Assembly (NCBI RefSeq): GCF_900143245.1
Contig: NZ_FRDK01000002.1
Coordinates: forward strand, 372,001 to 436,000
Direction: 5' to 3'
Source: Flavobacterium fryxellicola
Lineage (GTDB): Bacteria; Bacteroidota; Bacteroidia; Flavobacteriales; Flavobacteriaceae
Length of the DNA: 64,000 bases
Shown here: one piece after another, positions 1-8,084 of the stretch
Position numbering within the stretch: position 1 is the first letter of the stretch
Layout of the letters: each line of letters begins with the position of its first letter
The notes under the pieces: generated by a model
The model's input: only the letters and a program-made list of their open reading frames with translations
Told to the model about the DNA's origin: nothing
The model's database searches: none
Position numbers and translations under genes: made by a program

Positions 1-414
1 GCAAATAGTCCAGAAATAGACAAGCAATATGCACCGATTGCTTTAGAGAAAGAATTGCTGGTGCAAGAATTCATGCCTCAGATTCAAACATTAGGTGAAA
101 CCTCCTTTATCTTTTTCAACAAAAAATTCTCTCATGCAGTGAATAAAAAACCGGTTGATGGCGATTTTAGGGTTCAATCTCTTTTTGGAGGAATCTATAC
201 GTTGGTGCATCCAAGTCAAGACTTGATTCTAAAAGCACAAAAAGTAGTCGATACCTTTAAAGAAGATTTACTATATGCTCGCGTAGACGGTATTTTAATT
301 GACCAAGAACTTTACCTCATGGAAGTGGAGTGTATTGAACCCGATCTGTATTTCAATCTAAGTGAAAATTCATTGAACCGATTTATTGCATCAATAGTAA
401 AATTAATAGCCTAA
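1..414 (+). CDS. ATP-grasp protein, C-terminal part (partial)
   Basis: The reading frame is open from the first base of the window, so this is the C-terminal ~137 residues of a gene that begins upstream. Visible features fit the end of an ATP-grasp (RimK/glutathione synthetase-like) domain: LLVQEFMPQIQTLGETSFIF resembles the strand carrying the ATP-binding Glu, and ARVDGILIDQELYLMEVECI followed by PDLYF resembles the metal-binding strand (R-x-D ... E-x-N/E). The substrate cannot be told from this fragment. A 31-base gap separates it from the next gene, so co-transcription is possible. Confidence 0.7.
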   Translation, partial: ANSPEIDKQYAPIALEKELLVQEFMPQIQTLGETSFIFFNKKFSHAVNKKPVDGDFRVQSLFGGIYTLVHPSQDLILKAQKVVDTFKEDLLYARVDGILIDQELYLMEVECIEPDLYFNLSENSLNRFIASIVKLIA

Positions 415-445
415 ATTTGTTTTTTTAAAATCAAATACCCAGTAG

Positions 446-1015
446 ATGAAAGTATATACAAAAACGGGAGACAAAGGAACAACAGCCCTTTTTGGAGGAA
501 CTCGTGTCCCAAAAGACCATGCCCGTATCGAAAGTTACGGAACTGTTGACGAATTGAATTCTCACATCGGTTTAATTCGCGATCAGGAAATGCATGCGCA
601 TTACAAAGAAATTCTTATTGAAATTCAGGATCGTTTGTTTACGGTAGGAGCTATTCTTGCGACGCCACCTGAAAAAGAAGTGAAGAAAAACGGAGAACTT
701 CGTTTGAAAAAATTAGGAATTATAGAATCTGACATTGAATTATTGGAAAATGAAATAGATGCTATGGAAGAGGCGCTTCCGCCAATGACTCATTTCGTAC
801 TTCCAGGTGGACATACCACTGTGTCATATTGTCATATAGCGCGTTGTGTATGCCGCAGAGCAGAGCGTTTAGCAGTCCATTTAAGCCATAATGAACCCGT
901 TGCAGAGGTCGCTATTAAATACCTAAACCGACTTTCTGACTACCTTTTTGTGTTGGCACGAAAGTTGTCTCATGACCTGAACGCCGAAGAAGTGAAATGG
1001 ATTCCAAGGAAATAA
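446..1015 (+). CDS. Cob(I)yrinic acid a,c-diamide adenosyltransferase, PduO type
   Basis: This 189-residue protein transfers the adenosyl group of ATP to cob(I)alamin, making coenzyme B12 in the cytoplasm. The N-terminal ATP-binding signature TKTGDKGTT and the helix RCVCRRAERLAV, which carries the conserved Arg and Glu of the active site at the subunit interface, are both present. The length is normal for the PduO family. The ATG at 446 is the only start compatible with the N-terminal signature. No other cobalamin genes are in the window, so it probably serves B12 salvage. Confidence 0.93.
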   Translation: MKVYTKTGDKGTTALFGGTRVPKDHARIESYGTVDELNSHIGLIRDQEMHAHYKEILIEIQDRLFTVGAILATPPEKEVKKNGELRLKKLGIIESDIELLENEIDAMEEALPPMTHFVLPGGHTTVSYCHIARCVCRRAERLAVHLSHNEPVAEVAIKYLNRLSDYLFVLARKLSHDLNAEEVKWIPRK

Positions 1016-1147
1016 AATTTCAAATTGAGGAGTACCGATATATGATTTCAGAATTATGATTAAAATCAAAAATCGTTAATTTAGAGTCAAAAATCAACAA
1101 TCAAAACGAACGTTCTTAACTTTTTATTAAAATAAATCATTTTTTAC

Positions 1148-1177
1148 TTGTGTTTTTCAGTAAAAAATTTATTTTTG
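1148..1177 (+). promoter_or_regulatory. Bacteroidota-type promoter for the DUF2795 gene
   Basis: TTG at 1148-1150 and TATTTTTG at 1170-1177 are separated by 19 bases, matching the TTTG / TAnnTTTG consensus of the Bacteroidota primary sigma factor. The -7 box ends 22 bases before the ATG at 1200. Confidence 0.55.
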
Positions 1178-1199
1178 CACAAAACTAAATAGACAACAG

Positions 1200-1421
1200 A
1201 TGTATTGGACATTAGAATTAGCATCCTATCTAAGTGATGCACCATGGCCTGCTAACAAAGATGAACTTATTGACTACGCTATTAGAGCAGGAGCTCCATT
1301 AGAAGTAGTAGAAAACCTTCAATCTATAGAGGATGAAGGCGAGATATATGAATCAATGGAAGAAATATGGCCAGATTATCCTACGGACGAAGATTATCTT
1401 TGGAATGAGGATGAATATTAA
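1200..1421 (+). CDS. DUF2795 family small acidic protein
   Basis: This 73-residue, very acidic protein matches the DUF2795 family, which is common in Bacteroidota. It has an aromatic N-terminus (MYWTLELASYL), a central PANKDELIDYAIRAGAP stretch predicted to form a small helical fold, and a Glu/Asp/Tyr-rich tail. Function is unknown. It has its own promoter at 1148-1177 and a terminator at 1435-1462, so it is likely a single-gene transcript just upstream of secA. Confidence 0.8.
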   Translation: MYWTLELASYLSDAPWPANKDELIDYAIRAGAPLEVVENLQSIEDEGEIYESMEEIWPDYPTDEDYLWNEDEY

Positions 1422-1434
1422 AAAGTAAACCAAT

Positions 1435-1462
1435 AAAAAAGTCTCAAAAGAGGCTTTTTTTT
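1435..1462 (+). terminator. Rho-independent terminator after the DUF2795 gene
   Basis: The stem AAAGTCTC / GAGGCTTT closes an AAAA loop, with one G-T pair, and is followed by a run of eight T. Confidence 0.8.
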
Positions 1463-1505
1463 GGTTTAAATTTACAGAATTACACAATTAGAAATAAAAT
1501 ATATT

Positions 1506-4500
1506 ATGAGTTTCATAAACAGTATTATCAAAGTCTTTGTTGGCGATAAGTCACAAAAGGATGTGAAAGCATTACAACCTTATCTTAACAAAATTAAAAC
1601 TTTTGAAAATCCTTTAATGTCATTATCAAATGATGAACTTAGAGCGCGTACCGCATTTTTCAAAGATAAAATAAAACAAGATCGTTCTGAAAAAGACGCG
1701 AAAATTACCGCTCTTAAACAGGAAGTAGAGGGAATTCTTGATATAGATAAAAGAGAAGATCTTTACATCGCTATTGATGCACTGGAGAAAGAAGCCTACG
1801 ATATATCAGAAAAAACATTGATGGAAATTCTTCCTGAAGCTTTTGCTGTAGTCAAAGAAACAGCAAGACGTTTCAAAGACAACTCACAAATTGTCGTTAC
1901 GGCAACTCCAAAAGACCGAGAACTATCTGCCACAAAAAGTTATATCACTTTAGACGGAGATACTGCTATTTGGGCTAATTCATGGAGTGCAGCAGGGAAA
2001 GAAATTACTTGGGACATGATTCACTACGACGTACAATTAGTTGGCGGAATGGTTTTACATGAAGGAAAAGTAGCCGAAATGCAAACAGGAGAGGGAAAAA
2101 CATTAGTAGCCACTTTACCACTTTACTTAAATGCATTGACCGGAAATGGGGTTCATTTAGTTACCGTGAATGATTATTTAGCAAAGAGAGACAGTACTTG
2201 GAAAGCACCTTTGTTTGAATTTCATGGTATGACAGTAGAGTGTATCGACAATTACCAACCTAATTCTGACGAAAGAAGAAAAGCATACGACGCTGATATT
2301 ACTTACGGAACGAATAATGAGTTTGGTTTTGACTATTTAAGAGACAATATGGCGCATTCGCCAAATGATTTAGTACAAAGAAAACACAACTATGCCATTG
2401 TCGATGAGGTCGATTCGGTTTTAATTGATGATGCTAGAACGCCATTGATTATTTCTGGACCCGTTCCACAAGGTGACCGCCATGAATTCAATGAATTAAA
2501 ACCAAAAATCGAAAATCTAGTTGCGTTACAACGCCAGCTGGCCAACGGTTTTTTATCTGAAGCTAAAAAATTAATAAAAGAGGGAAATACTAAAGAAGGT
2601 GGATTCCAATTGTTAAGAGCGTACAGAGCGTTACCAAAAAACAAAGCATTGATCAAGTTTTTAAGTGAGGAAGGAATTAGACAATTACTTCAAAAAACAG
2701 AAAATCAATACATGCAGGATAACAAAAGAGAAATGCACAAGATTGATGAAGCCTTGTATTTTGTTATTGAAGAAAAAAACAATCAAGTTGAATTATCAGA
2801 CAACGGTATTCAATACTTATCTGGAGATACAGATTCCGATTTTTTTGTTCTTCCAGATATTGGAACTGAAATCGCTGCTATCGAAAAGAAAAAATTAGAT
2901 AAAGACGCTGAAGCTGAAGAAAAAGAAAAATTGTTTCAAGATTTCGGAATAAAAAGCGAACGCATCCATACCCTGACACAACTTTTGAAAGCGTATGCTT
3001 TATTTGAAAAAGATGTAGAATATGTAATCATGGACAATAAAATCATGATTGTTGATGAGCAAACGGGTCGTATTATGGATGGCCGTAGGTATTCTGATGG
3101 ATTGCATCAAGCCATTGAAGCTAAAGAAAATGTAAAAATCGAAGCGGCTACACAAACGTTCGCAACGGTTACGTTACAAAATTACTTTAGAATGTACAAC
3201 AAACTGGGAGGAATGACTGGAACTGCAGTAACTGAAGCCGGTGAGTTGTGGCAAATCTATAAGCTAGACGTGGTAGAAATTCCTACGAACAGAGCAATGG
3301 CAAGATTAGACAAAGAGGATTTTATTTATAAAACGACTCGTGAAAAATTTAATGCCGTTATTGAAGATGTTACGGAACTATCAAAAGCAGGAAGACCAGT
3401 ACTTATTGGAACAACCTCTGTGGAGATCTCCGAATTATTAAGCCGAATGTTAAAAATGAGAGGTGTTGCGCACAATGTATTGAATGCAAAAATGCACAAA
3501 CAAGAAGCTCAAATCGTTGAAGAAGCAGGAAAACCTGGTGTGGTAACAATAGCAACGAATATGGCTGGTCGTGGTACCGATATTAAATTATCTGCTGAAG
3601 TAAAAGCCGCTGGTGGATTAGCAATTGTGGGTACAGAACGTCATGATTCCCGTCGTGTTGACCGTCAGTTGCGTGGTCGTGCAGGACGTCAAGGGGATCC
3701 TGGAAGTTCACAGTTTTACGTTTCTCTTGAAGACAATTTAATGCGTTTGTTTGGTTCTGAAAGAGTCGCTAAAGTAATGGACAGAATGGGCTTGCAAGAG
3801 GGAGAAGTGATTCAACACTCGATGATGACCAAATCGATTGAGCGCGCTCAGAAAAAAGTAGAAGAAAACAATTTTGGTGTTCGTAAGCGATTATTGGAAT
3901 ATGATGATGTAATGAATGCCCAACGTGAAGTAGTGTACAAGCGTCGTCGCCATGCCTTGTTTGGAGAGCGTTTGAAATTAGATATTGCCAACATGCTTTA
4001 TGATACGTGCGAGTTAATTATTGACCAGAACAAAGCGACCAATAATTTCAAAAACTACGAATTTGAATTGATTCGTTATTTCTCTATTACCTCTCCAGTT
4101 ACCGAAAGTGAGTTCACAAAATTGAGCGAAATGGAATTGACCGGAAAAGTATACAAAGCAACATTAGAATATTACACCGAAAAAACGGAGCGAAGTGCCA
4201 GAGAAGCCTTCCCTATTATAAAAAGTGTTTACGAAGATAAAAACAATCAATTTGAGCGTATCGTAGTTCCGTTTACAGATGGAATAAAATCGCTGAATGT
4301 GGTTACTGATTTGAAAATGGCTTACGATTCTCAAGGTGCACAACTTGTTGCTGATTTTGAGAAAAACATCACATTAGCCATTGTTGATGAAGCGTGGAAG
4401 AAACACTTGCGCAAAATGGACGAATTGAAACAATCGGTTCAATTAGCGGTTCACGAACAAAAAGATCCATTGCTTATTTACAAACTGGAAGCATTCAATT

Positions 4501-4847
4501 TGTTTAGAGCTATGATTGACAATGTGAATAAAGAAGTAATTTCATTCCTGTTTAAAGGGGATTTACCTGCTCAAGAAAACCAACAAATTCAGGAAGCAGT
4601 TGACGTTGCTCCTCGAGAAGATTACGAGTTGAGTAAAGATGAAATTGTAAGTAGCGAAGCTGCAAATCGCGAAGCTGGCGAAACGCAACAACGACAAATA
4701 ACCGAAACGATTACGAGAGATATGCCTAAAATCAATCGCAACGATACCGTGAGCATACAAAACGTGGCTAACGGACAAATACAAGAAATGAAATACAAAA
4801 AAGCCGAAAGCTTAATCGCCTCAGGACAATGGGTAATGGTGAACTAA
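1506..4847 (+). CDS. secA: Protein translocase ATPase SecA
   Basis: SecA is the motor ATPase that pushes preproteins through SecYEG. The Walker A motif MQTGEGKT lies near residue 192, the Walker B DEVD near residue 300, and the NMAGRGTDIKL motif of the second nucleotide-binding fold near residue 685. The RQLRGRAGRQGDPG arginine-finger region follows. At 1113 residues it is ~200 longer than E. coli SecA; the extra length lies in insertions within the motor and in a polar tail (EENQQIQEAVD...), as usual in this phylum. The C-terminus ends KKAESLIASGQWVMVN and shows no Cys-rich zinc motif of the SecB-binding type. It stands alone between two terminators. Confidence 0.98.
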   Translation: MSFINSIIKVFVGDKSQKDVKALQPYLNKIKTFENPLMSLSNDELRARTAFFKDKIKQDRSEKDAKITALKQEVEGILDIDKREDLYIAIDALEKEAYDISEKTLMEILPEAFAVVKETARRFKDNSQIVVTATPKDRELSATKSYITLDGDTAIWANSWSAAGKEITWDMIHYDVQLVGGMVLHEGKVAEMQTGEGKTLVATLPLYLNALTGNGVHLVTVNDYLAKRDSTWKAPLFEFHGMTVECIDNYQPNSDERRKAYDADITYGTNNEFGFDYLRDNMAHSPNDLVQRKHNYAIVDEVDSVLIDDARTPLIISGPVPQGDRHEFNELKPKIENLVALQRQLANGFLSEAKKLIKEGNTKEGGFQLLRAYRALPKNKALIKFLSEEGIRQLLQKTENQYMQDNKREMHKIDEALYFVIEEKNNQVELSDNGIQYLSGDTDSDFFVLPDIGTEIAAIEKKKLDKDAEAEEKEKLFQDFGIKSERIHTLTQLLKAYALFEKDVEYVIMDNKIMIVDEQTGRIMDGRRYSDGLHQAIEAKENVKIEAATQTFATVTLQNYFRMYNKLGGMTGTAVTEAGELWQIYKLDVVEIPTNRAMARLDKEDFIYKTTREKFNAVIEDVTELSKAGRPVLIGTTSVEISELLSRMLKMRGVAHNVLNAKMHKQEAQIVEEAGKPGVVTIATNMAGRGTDIKLSAEVKAAGGLAIVGTERHDSRRVDRQLRGRAGRQGDPGSSQFYVSLEDNLMRLFGSERVAKVMDRMGLQEGEVIQHSMMTKSIERAQKKVEENNFGVRKRLLEYDDVMNAQREVVYKRRRHALFGERLKLDIANMLYDTCELIIDQNKATNNFKNYEFELIRYFSITSPVTESEFTKLSEMELTGKVYKATLEYYTEKTERSAREAFPIIKSVYEDKNNQFERIVVPFTDGIKSLNVVTDLKMAYDSQGAQLVADFEKNITLAIVDEAWKKHLRKMDELKQSVQLAVHEQKDPLLIYKLEAFNLFRAMIDNVNKEVISFLFKGDLPAQENQQIQEAVDVAPREDYELSKDEIVSSEAANREAGETQQRQITETITRDMPKINRNDTVSIQNVANGQIQEMKYKKAESLIASGQWVMVN

Positions 4848-4870
4848 GCCCGTTTTATTTTATGACAACC

Positions 4871-4904
4871 AAAAACTCCACTGCGCAAGTAGTGGAGTTT
4901 TTTT
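4871..4904 (+). terminator. Rho-independent terminator after secA
   Basis: A perfect nine-base stem AACTCCACT / AGTGGAGTT with an eight-base loop is followed by a T run ending at 4904. Confidence 0.85.
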
Positions 4905-4926
4905 ATGCAGTTATATTTCTTTTTTT

Positions 4927-5075
4927 AGGAGCCACTCCCGCCCTACGCTACAAAGCATTTGGTCGCCCACTCTTTTTCTAGGCGCTTGCAGGAGCTTCTT
5001 TTAGTCGCTCTGCAACCACCAGAAAAAGCGGTTGGCTACCGGCATGCGTTTTTCGCTGCGGTCAGGGCTATGGAT
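4927..5075. repeat. GC-rich flavobacterial intergenic element
   Basis: This block is much richer in G+C than its surroundings. It starts AGGAGCCACTCCCGCCC and ends CAGGGCTATGGATTTTG. Those ends resemble a hairpin element I know from Flavobacterium intergenic regions, whose arms read like GGAGC..CCCGC and GGGGCTA. A second, shorter relative in reverse orientation lies at 28829-28908. The ORF reading through it has no family resemblance and is treated as chance. Confidence 0.45.
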
Positions 5076-5192
5076 TTTGTGCTACATAACTTGGCTAACG
5101 ATTACACACACTTTATCACAAAAAAACGTAAAAGAAATAAAAAGTCCATTTGATGATTTGTAAAGAATTATTTATATATTTGATTTTGGCAA

Positions 5193-5258
5193 TAAGTCTT
5201 ATTCTATCAGACTTATCCACCGGATTTAAGGTATATAAGTCTGATTTTGTCAGACCTA
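5193..5258. repeat. Two tandem TAAGTCTGA hairpins
   Basis: Two similar imperfect palindromes, TAAGTCT...AGACTTA at 5193-5215 and TAAGTCTGA...TCAGACCTA at 5236-5258, lie just before the cassette-like boundary at 5266. A third relative, AGTCTGAT...ATCAGAACT, lies near 11230. A possible -7 box (TATATTTG, 5175-5182) precedes them, but no well-spaced -33 box is visible. Confidence 0.5.
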
Positions 5259-5265
5259 TATGCAA

Positions 5266-5280
5266 GTTACCAGAAAGCAA
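5266..5280. repeat. Cassette-like left boundary of the DUF4268 gene
   Basis: GTTACCAGAAAGCAA here is the reverse complement, at 14 of 15 positions, of TTGCCTTCTGGTAAC at 6430-6444, just after the stop codon of the enclosed gene. Complementarity between a cassette's first bases and the inverse core site at its end is the hallmark of integron gene cassettes. Confidence 0.6.
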
Positions 5281-5313
5281 AATAAACCGCTTAAAATACA
5301 ACAACTAGAAAAT

Positions 5314-6426
5314 ATGTATCAAATTAATACTTTAACTAATAGAATTAAGGGATTAAAGAGAGTTAAGTTCTCTGAACACGGAATTAAAGAACGACAACAT
5401 TTACAAGAATGGCTTGCTAATGAACCTAAAGTTTTTGGAGGCGAAGATTTGTTAATAATTCAAAAAGAATTTAGTGGATTTAATGACACAAATGAAAGAT
5501 TAGATTTATTAGCTCTGGATAAATTTGGAAATATAGTTGTAATTGAAAATAAATTAGATGATACAGGCAAAAACGTAACTTGGCAAGCTCTAAAATACGC
5601 ATCATATTGCGCTACACTCAAGAAAGAAAATATCAAATCTATATTTCAAGATTATCTAAATAAACAGGGCGAAAATGACATTGCAGAAAACGTTTTGGCA
5701 GAATTCTACGATTTGGAATATGACGAAATATTACACTTAAATCAAGGGAATACACAAAGAATAATATTTGTTGCCAATGAATATAGAAAAGAAGTTACAT
5801 CTACCGTTTTTTGGCTTTTAAATTATAAAGTTAAAATACAATGTTTTAAAGTAACTCCATTTGCTCTTGACGAGCAAATGTTTTTGACAATGGAACAAAT
5901 AATACCACAGAAAGATTCTGAAGATTATATAATTAAAATGGCAGACAAAAATTATGAAGAAATTGCTACTCAAGAAGGTTTAAAAGATAGACATCATTGG
6001 AGATTAGAATTTTGGAATAAAATTTTGCCAATGCTAAAAGGAAAAACATCAATATTTCAAAACATTAGTCCAACTAAAGATTATTGGCTACACTCAACTG
6101 TGTTAGGTGTAAAATATACTTTAGTTATTACAAAATCATATTGTAGCGTTTTAGTTGAATTTACAAAACCAAATAAAGAAGATAATAAAAAAATGTTTGA
6201 TGATATTTTTAAATTTAAAGATGAGATTGAGAAAAGTTTTGGCAACGAGTTAACTTGGAATAGGTCTGATAATAAAATTAGTAGTCAAATAGGATTTTAC
6301 CAAACTGATGTAGATATTTTCAACAAACAAGATTGGGATAAAATGTTGCAGTTTCTATCATATAATATAATAAAACTCGAAGAAGCAACGAGAAATCCAC
6401 TTTCGAAAATTAGATCAACTCTATAA
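5314..6426 (+). CDS. PD-(D/E)XK-like protein with DUF4268 C-terminal domain
   Basis: The 370-residue product is cytoplasmic. Its N-terminal half carries a nuclease-like core: Asp64 in RLDLLALD, the E-N-K triad part in VVIENK (Glu78, Lys80), and a Gln helix WQALKYASY. This is the D...ExK...Q pattern of PD-(D/E)XK enzymes. The C-terminal ~140 residues (HHWRLEFWNKILPML to the end) match the DUF4268 type often fused to such domains. I chose the ATG at 5314; an in-frame ATG at 5260 would put the start outside the cassette boundary. Biological role is unknown; a defence role is an inference from fold and context. Confidence 0.75.
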   Translation: MYQINTLTNRIKGLKRVKFSEHGIKERQHLQEWLANEPKVFGGEDLLIIQKEFSGFNDTNERLDLLALDKFGNIVVIENKLDDTGKNVTWQALKYASYCATLKKENIKSIFQDYLNKQGENDIAENVLAEFYDLEYDEILHLNQGNTQRIIFVANEYRKEVTSTVFWLLNYKVKIQCFKVTPFALDEQMFLTMEQIIPQKDSEDYIIKMADKNYEEIATQEGLKDRHHWRLEFWNKILPMLKGKTSIFQNISPTKDYWLHSTVLGVKYTLVITKSYCSVLVEFTKPNKEDNKKMFDDIFKFKDEIEKSFGNELTWNRSDNKISSQIGFYQTDVDIFNKQDWDKMLQFLSYNIIKLEEATRNPLSKIRSTL

Positions 6427-6436
6427 AGATTGCCTT

Positions 6437-6571
6437 CTGGTAACACACGCTAAATCGAGATTGCCAAATATGCCGTAGCGAGAACATTACAATTCACGAA
6501 TAAAATCTATCTTGCCGAAAGTTCTCAGTTCGCTATCAGTGGCATCCTCGTTTAGCGCGCGAACGTTGTAA
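6437..6571 (+). other. attC-like recombination site between two cassette-like genes
   Basis: The segment starts with CTGGTAAC and ends with GTTGTAA. Between them CGCTAAATCGAGATTGCC (about 6448-6465) pairs with GGCATCCTCGTTTAGCG (6541-6557), leaving one unpaired T and a short mismatch. Inside is a second partial stem, TAGCGAGAAC / GTTCTCAGTTCGCTA. An outer AAC/GTT core, an inner imperfect stem with an extrahelical base and a variable terminal structure make up the architecture of attC sites. The seven-base boxes do not fit the strict RYYYAAC/GTTRRRY consensus. Confidence 0.5.
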
Positions 6572-6590
6572 GTAAGCTAAAAAAAAACAA

Positions 6591-7481
6591 ATGATACACG
6601 AATTAATAACCGACATAGCATACGACCGAATAACTGTTGCTCAAGGTTTAACCAGAGCAAAATTGATAGCGAATCAAATTAAAAATGACACTTTTAAAAA
6701 TTGGCTATCAAAAGAATTGAATGGATATACTAACGATGATAAAATTTTACCTGAATACAGAAAAGTTTGGTCAGAAATAGAACTCACAGCTGAATTCCCT
6801 TATGGACAGATAAGAACATTTCCTGTTGTACTTCCAGATCACGAAGACGAAACTATGAAAGATTTGATTTATCATCATCGTTTTATTGAACCAATTTATA
6901 TAGTAGAACAGAACATAGCGGAAATGGACGGCAGTTCTGGATCTATAAATTTACCAGGCGGAATGGTAAGAATTCTTGCCGGATTTTATGACTCAATCAA
7001 AAGACAAGGAGGACAAATTAGAAGTGCGCATAGGACTGTTGGAAAGTCACAATTACAAAACATCGTTCAAGTAACAAAACAAAAACTATTGGACACGTTG
7101 CAAGAACTAGAAAACCAGTTTCCGCAAATAGATAAAAACTATATTATGAATGAAGATAATAAGGAAAAGGCTCAAAATATAATTACAAATAATATTTACG
7201 GAAACAACAATCCATTTAATGTTGCTGCTGGAGAAAATATTACGCAAGGAAATATTAATCTAACCATAAATGAAGAACAAAAAACAAAATTAAAAGAACT
7301 TGGCATCGAGGAAGAGTCATTAAAGGAACTAGAAATAATTGACGTAGAGAATCCAAAAGGAACACTAAAAAGAAAAGAAAAAATAATGGGATGGCTTGGT
7401 AAGATAACTGCATCGTTAGCATCTAGAGGTATTTATGATAATATTCCTAAACTGATTGAATTTGTAGGAACATTAACGTAG
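6591..7481 (+). CDS. AbiTii domain protein, candidate abortive-infection gene
   Basis: The 296-residue protein has no signal peptide or membrane segment. Residues ~1-190 match the AbiTii domain found in phage-defence genes, with typical stretches LTRAKLIANQIKNDTFKNWL and KELNGY. A linker with NNIYGNNNPFNVAAGENITQ follows; N/G-rich motifs of this kind are common in such proteins. The C-terminal ~60 residues (GWLGKITASLASRGIYDNIP) form a separate amphipathic module. The gene lies between complementary ends GTTGTAA (6565) and TTACAAC (7492), next to a nuclease-like gene. The domain match is from memory of the family; function in phage resistance is inferred. Confidence 0.75.
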   Translation: MIHELITDIAYDRITVAQGLTRAKLIANQIKNDTFKNWLSKELNGYTNDDKILPEYRKVWSEIELTAEFPYGQIRTFPVVLPDHEDETMKDLIYHHRFIEPIYIVEQNIAEMDGSSGSINLPGGMVRILAGFYDSIKRQGGQIRSAHRTVGKSQLQNIVQVTKQKLLDTLQELENQFPQIDKNYIMNEDNKEKAQNIITNNIYGNNNPFNVAAGENITQGNINLTINEEQKTKLKELGIEEESLKELEIIDVENPKGTLKRKEKIMGWLGKITASLASRGIYDNIPKLIEFVGTLT

Positions 7482-7485
7482 AAAA

Positions 7486-7498
7486 GCCTATTTACAAC
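7486..7498. repeat. Cassette-like right boundary of the AbiTii gene
   Basis: GCCTATTTACAAC is the reverse complement of GTTGTAAGTAAGC (6565-6577) at 11 of 13 positions, including an exact core of seven. It begins five bases after the stop codon. The stretch that follows to ~7620 is GC-rich and repetitive (CGAACGAAC words) and may be the rest of this site. Confidence 0.55.
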
Positions 7499-7660
7499 AG
7501 ATAGGGTTTCGTTGCGTTCGCCACGGCGAACGAACACCCGAGCGACAGCGAACGAACGAAGTAATGAACCCGCGGTTGAATCCTCCGCGGCGGACAGGCT
7601 GGAACCGTTTACATGCCGTCAACACTATGGAGTTATCGTAAAGTATTGATATAGAATTTC

Positions 7661-7688
7661 AAGAGGCAAGTGAGCCTCTTTTTTTTTG
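7661..7688 (+). terminator. Rho-independent terminator downstream of the AbiTii gene
   Basis: AAGAGGC pairs with GCCTCTT around a six-base loop and is followed by a run of nine or more T. Confidence 0.8.
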
Positions 7689-7709
7689 CAGTATAAAGTA
7701 CTGTTTTTT

Positions 7710-7915
7710 TTAAATCTTTATTGAACTTCGATGTCCATTCAGATAACCATAAAAATAGATTTTAAGAAACAGCTTAGTGTCAAAACTGGGGCGGCCTTCG
7801 GATTTTATAATTTGTACCGTAAAACCAAGTGCTTCAAGGGAGATGTTATATGCAAAAGCTTCAATCAAACAAACGGGATTAAACAAGTAGAAATTATCCT
7901 CTAAACTGCCTATTT
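7710..7915 (-). pseudogene. IS1182-family transposase, N-terminal remnant
   Basis: Read on the minus strand, the stretch 7903 to 7710 translates to a segment containing NPVCLIEAFAYNISLEALGF, then SEGRPSFDTKLFLKIYFYG and YLNGHRSS, ending in a stop. This is the characteristic N-terminal region of IS1182-type DDE transposases (L-I-D-A-F ... L-G-F ... G-R-P ... L-K-L-Y-x-Y-G-Y-L-N-x-I-R-S-S). The start, the catalytic core and the rest of the element are missing, and a stop lies directly upstream of the fragment. It is a dead fragment left by an old insertion, between the AbiTii and DUF6544 genes. Confidence 0.75.
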
Positions 7916-7996
7916 ATAACTGTTGACGCGATGTTTCGGATATATGTCGCATCCTTAAATGTACAAATTTTCTCTCTTACATTCAAAATAAAATCT

Positions 7997-8004
7997 TACA
8001 TTTG
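7997..8004 (+). promoter_or_regulatory. Possible -7 box for the DUF6544 gene
   Basis: TACATTTG fits TAnnTTTG and lies 81 bases before the ATG at 8085, upstream of the cassette-like boundary. No clear -33 TTTG is found at the right spacing. Confidence 0.3.
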
Positions 8005-8039
8005 TTAGAAACAAAACGGATTTTTTTTCACAGACTGAC

Positions 8040-8054
8040 GTTATCGGTAACCTT
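8040..8054. repeat. Cassette-like left boundary of the DUF6544 gene
   Basis: GTTATCGG at 8040-8047 is exactly complementary to CCGATAAC at 9185-9192. The next bases (TAACCTT against AAGGCAG) match again after three mismatches, giving 12 of 15. Confidence 0.55.
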
Positions 8055-8084
8055 AAACAACACGATACGAAGGGATAAAACCAA

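Noticed and set aside
4959-5153. 64-codon ORF
   Set aside because: It runs through a GC-rich intergenic repeat, has no family resemblance and no promoter or ribosome site.
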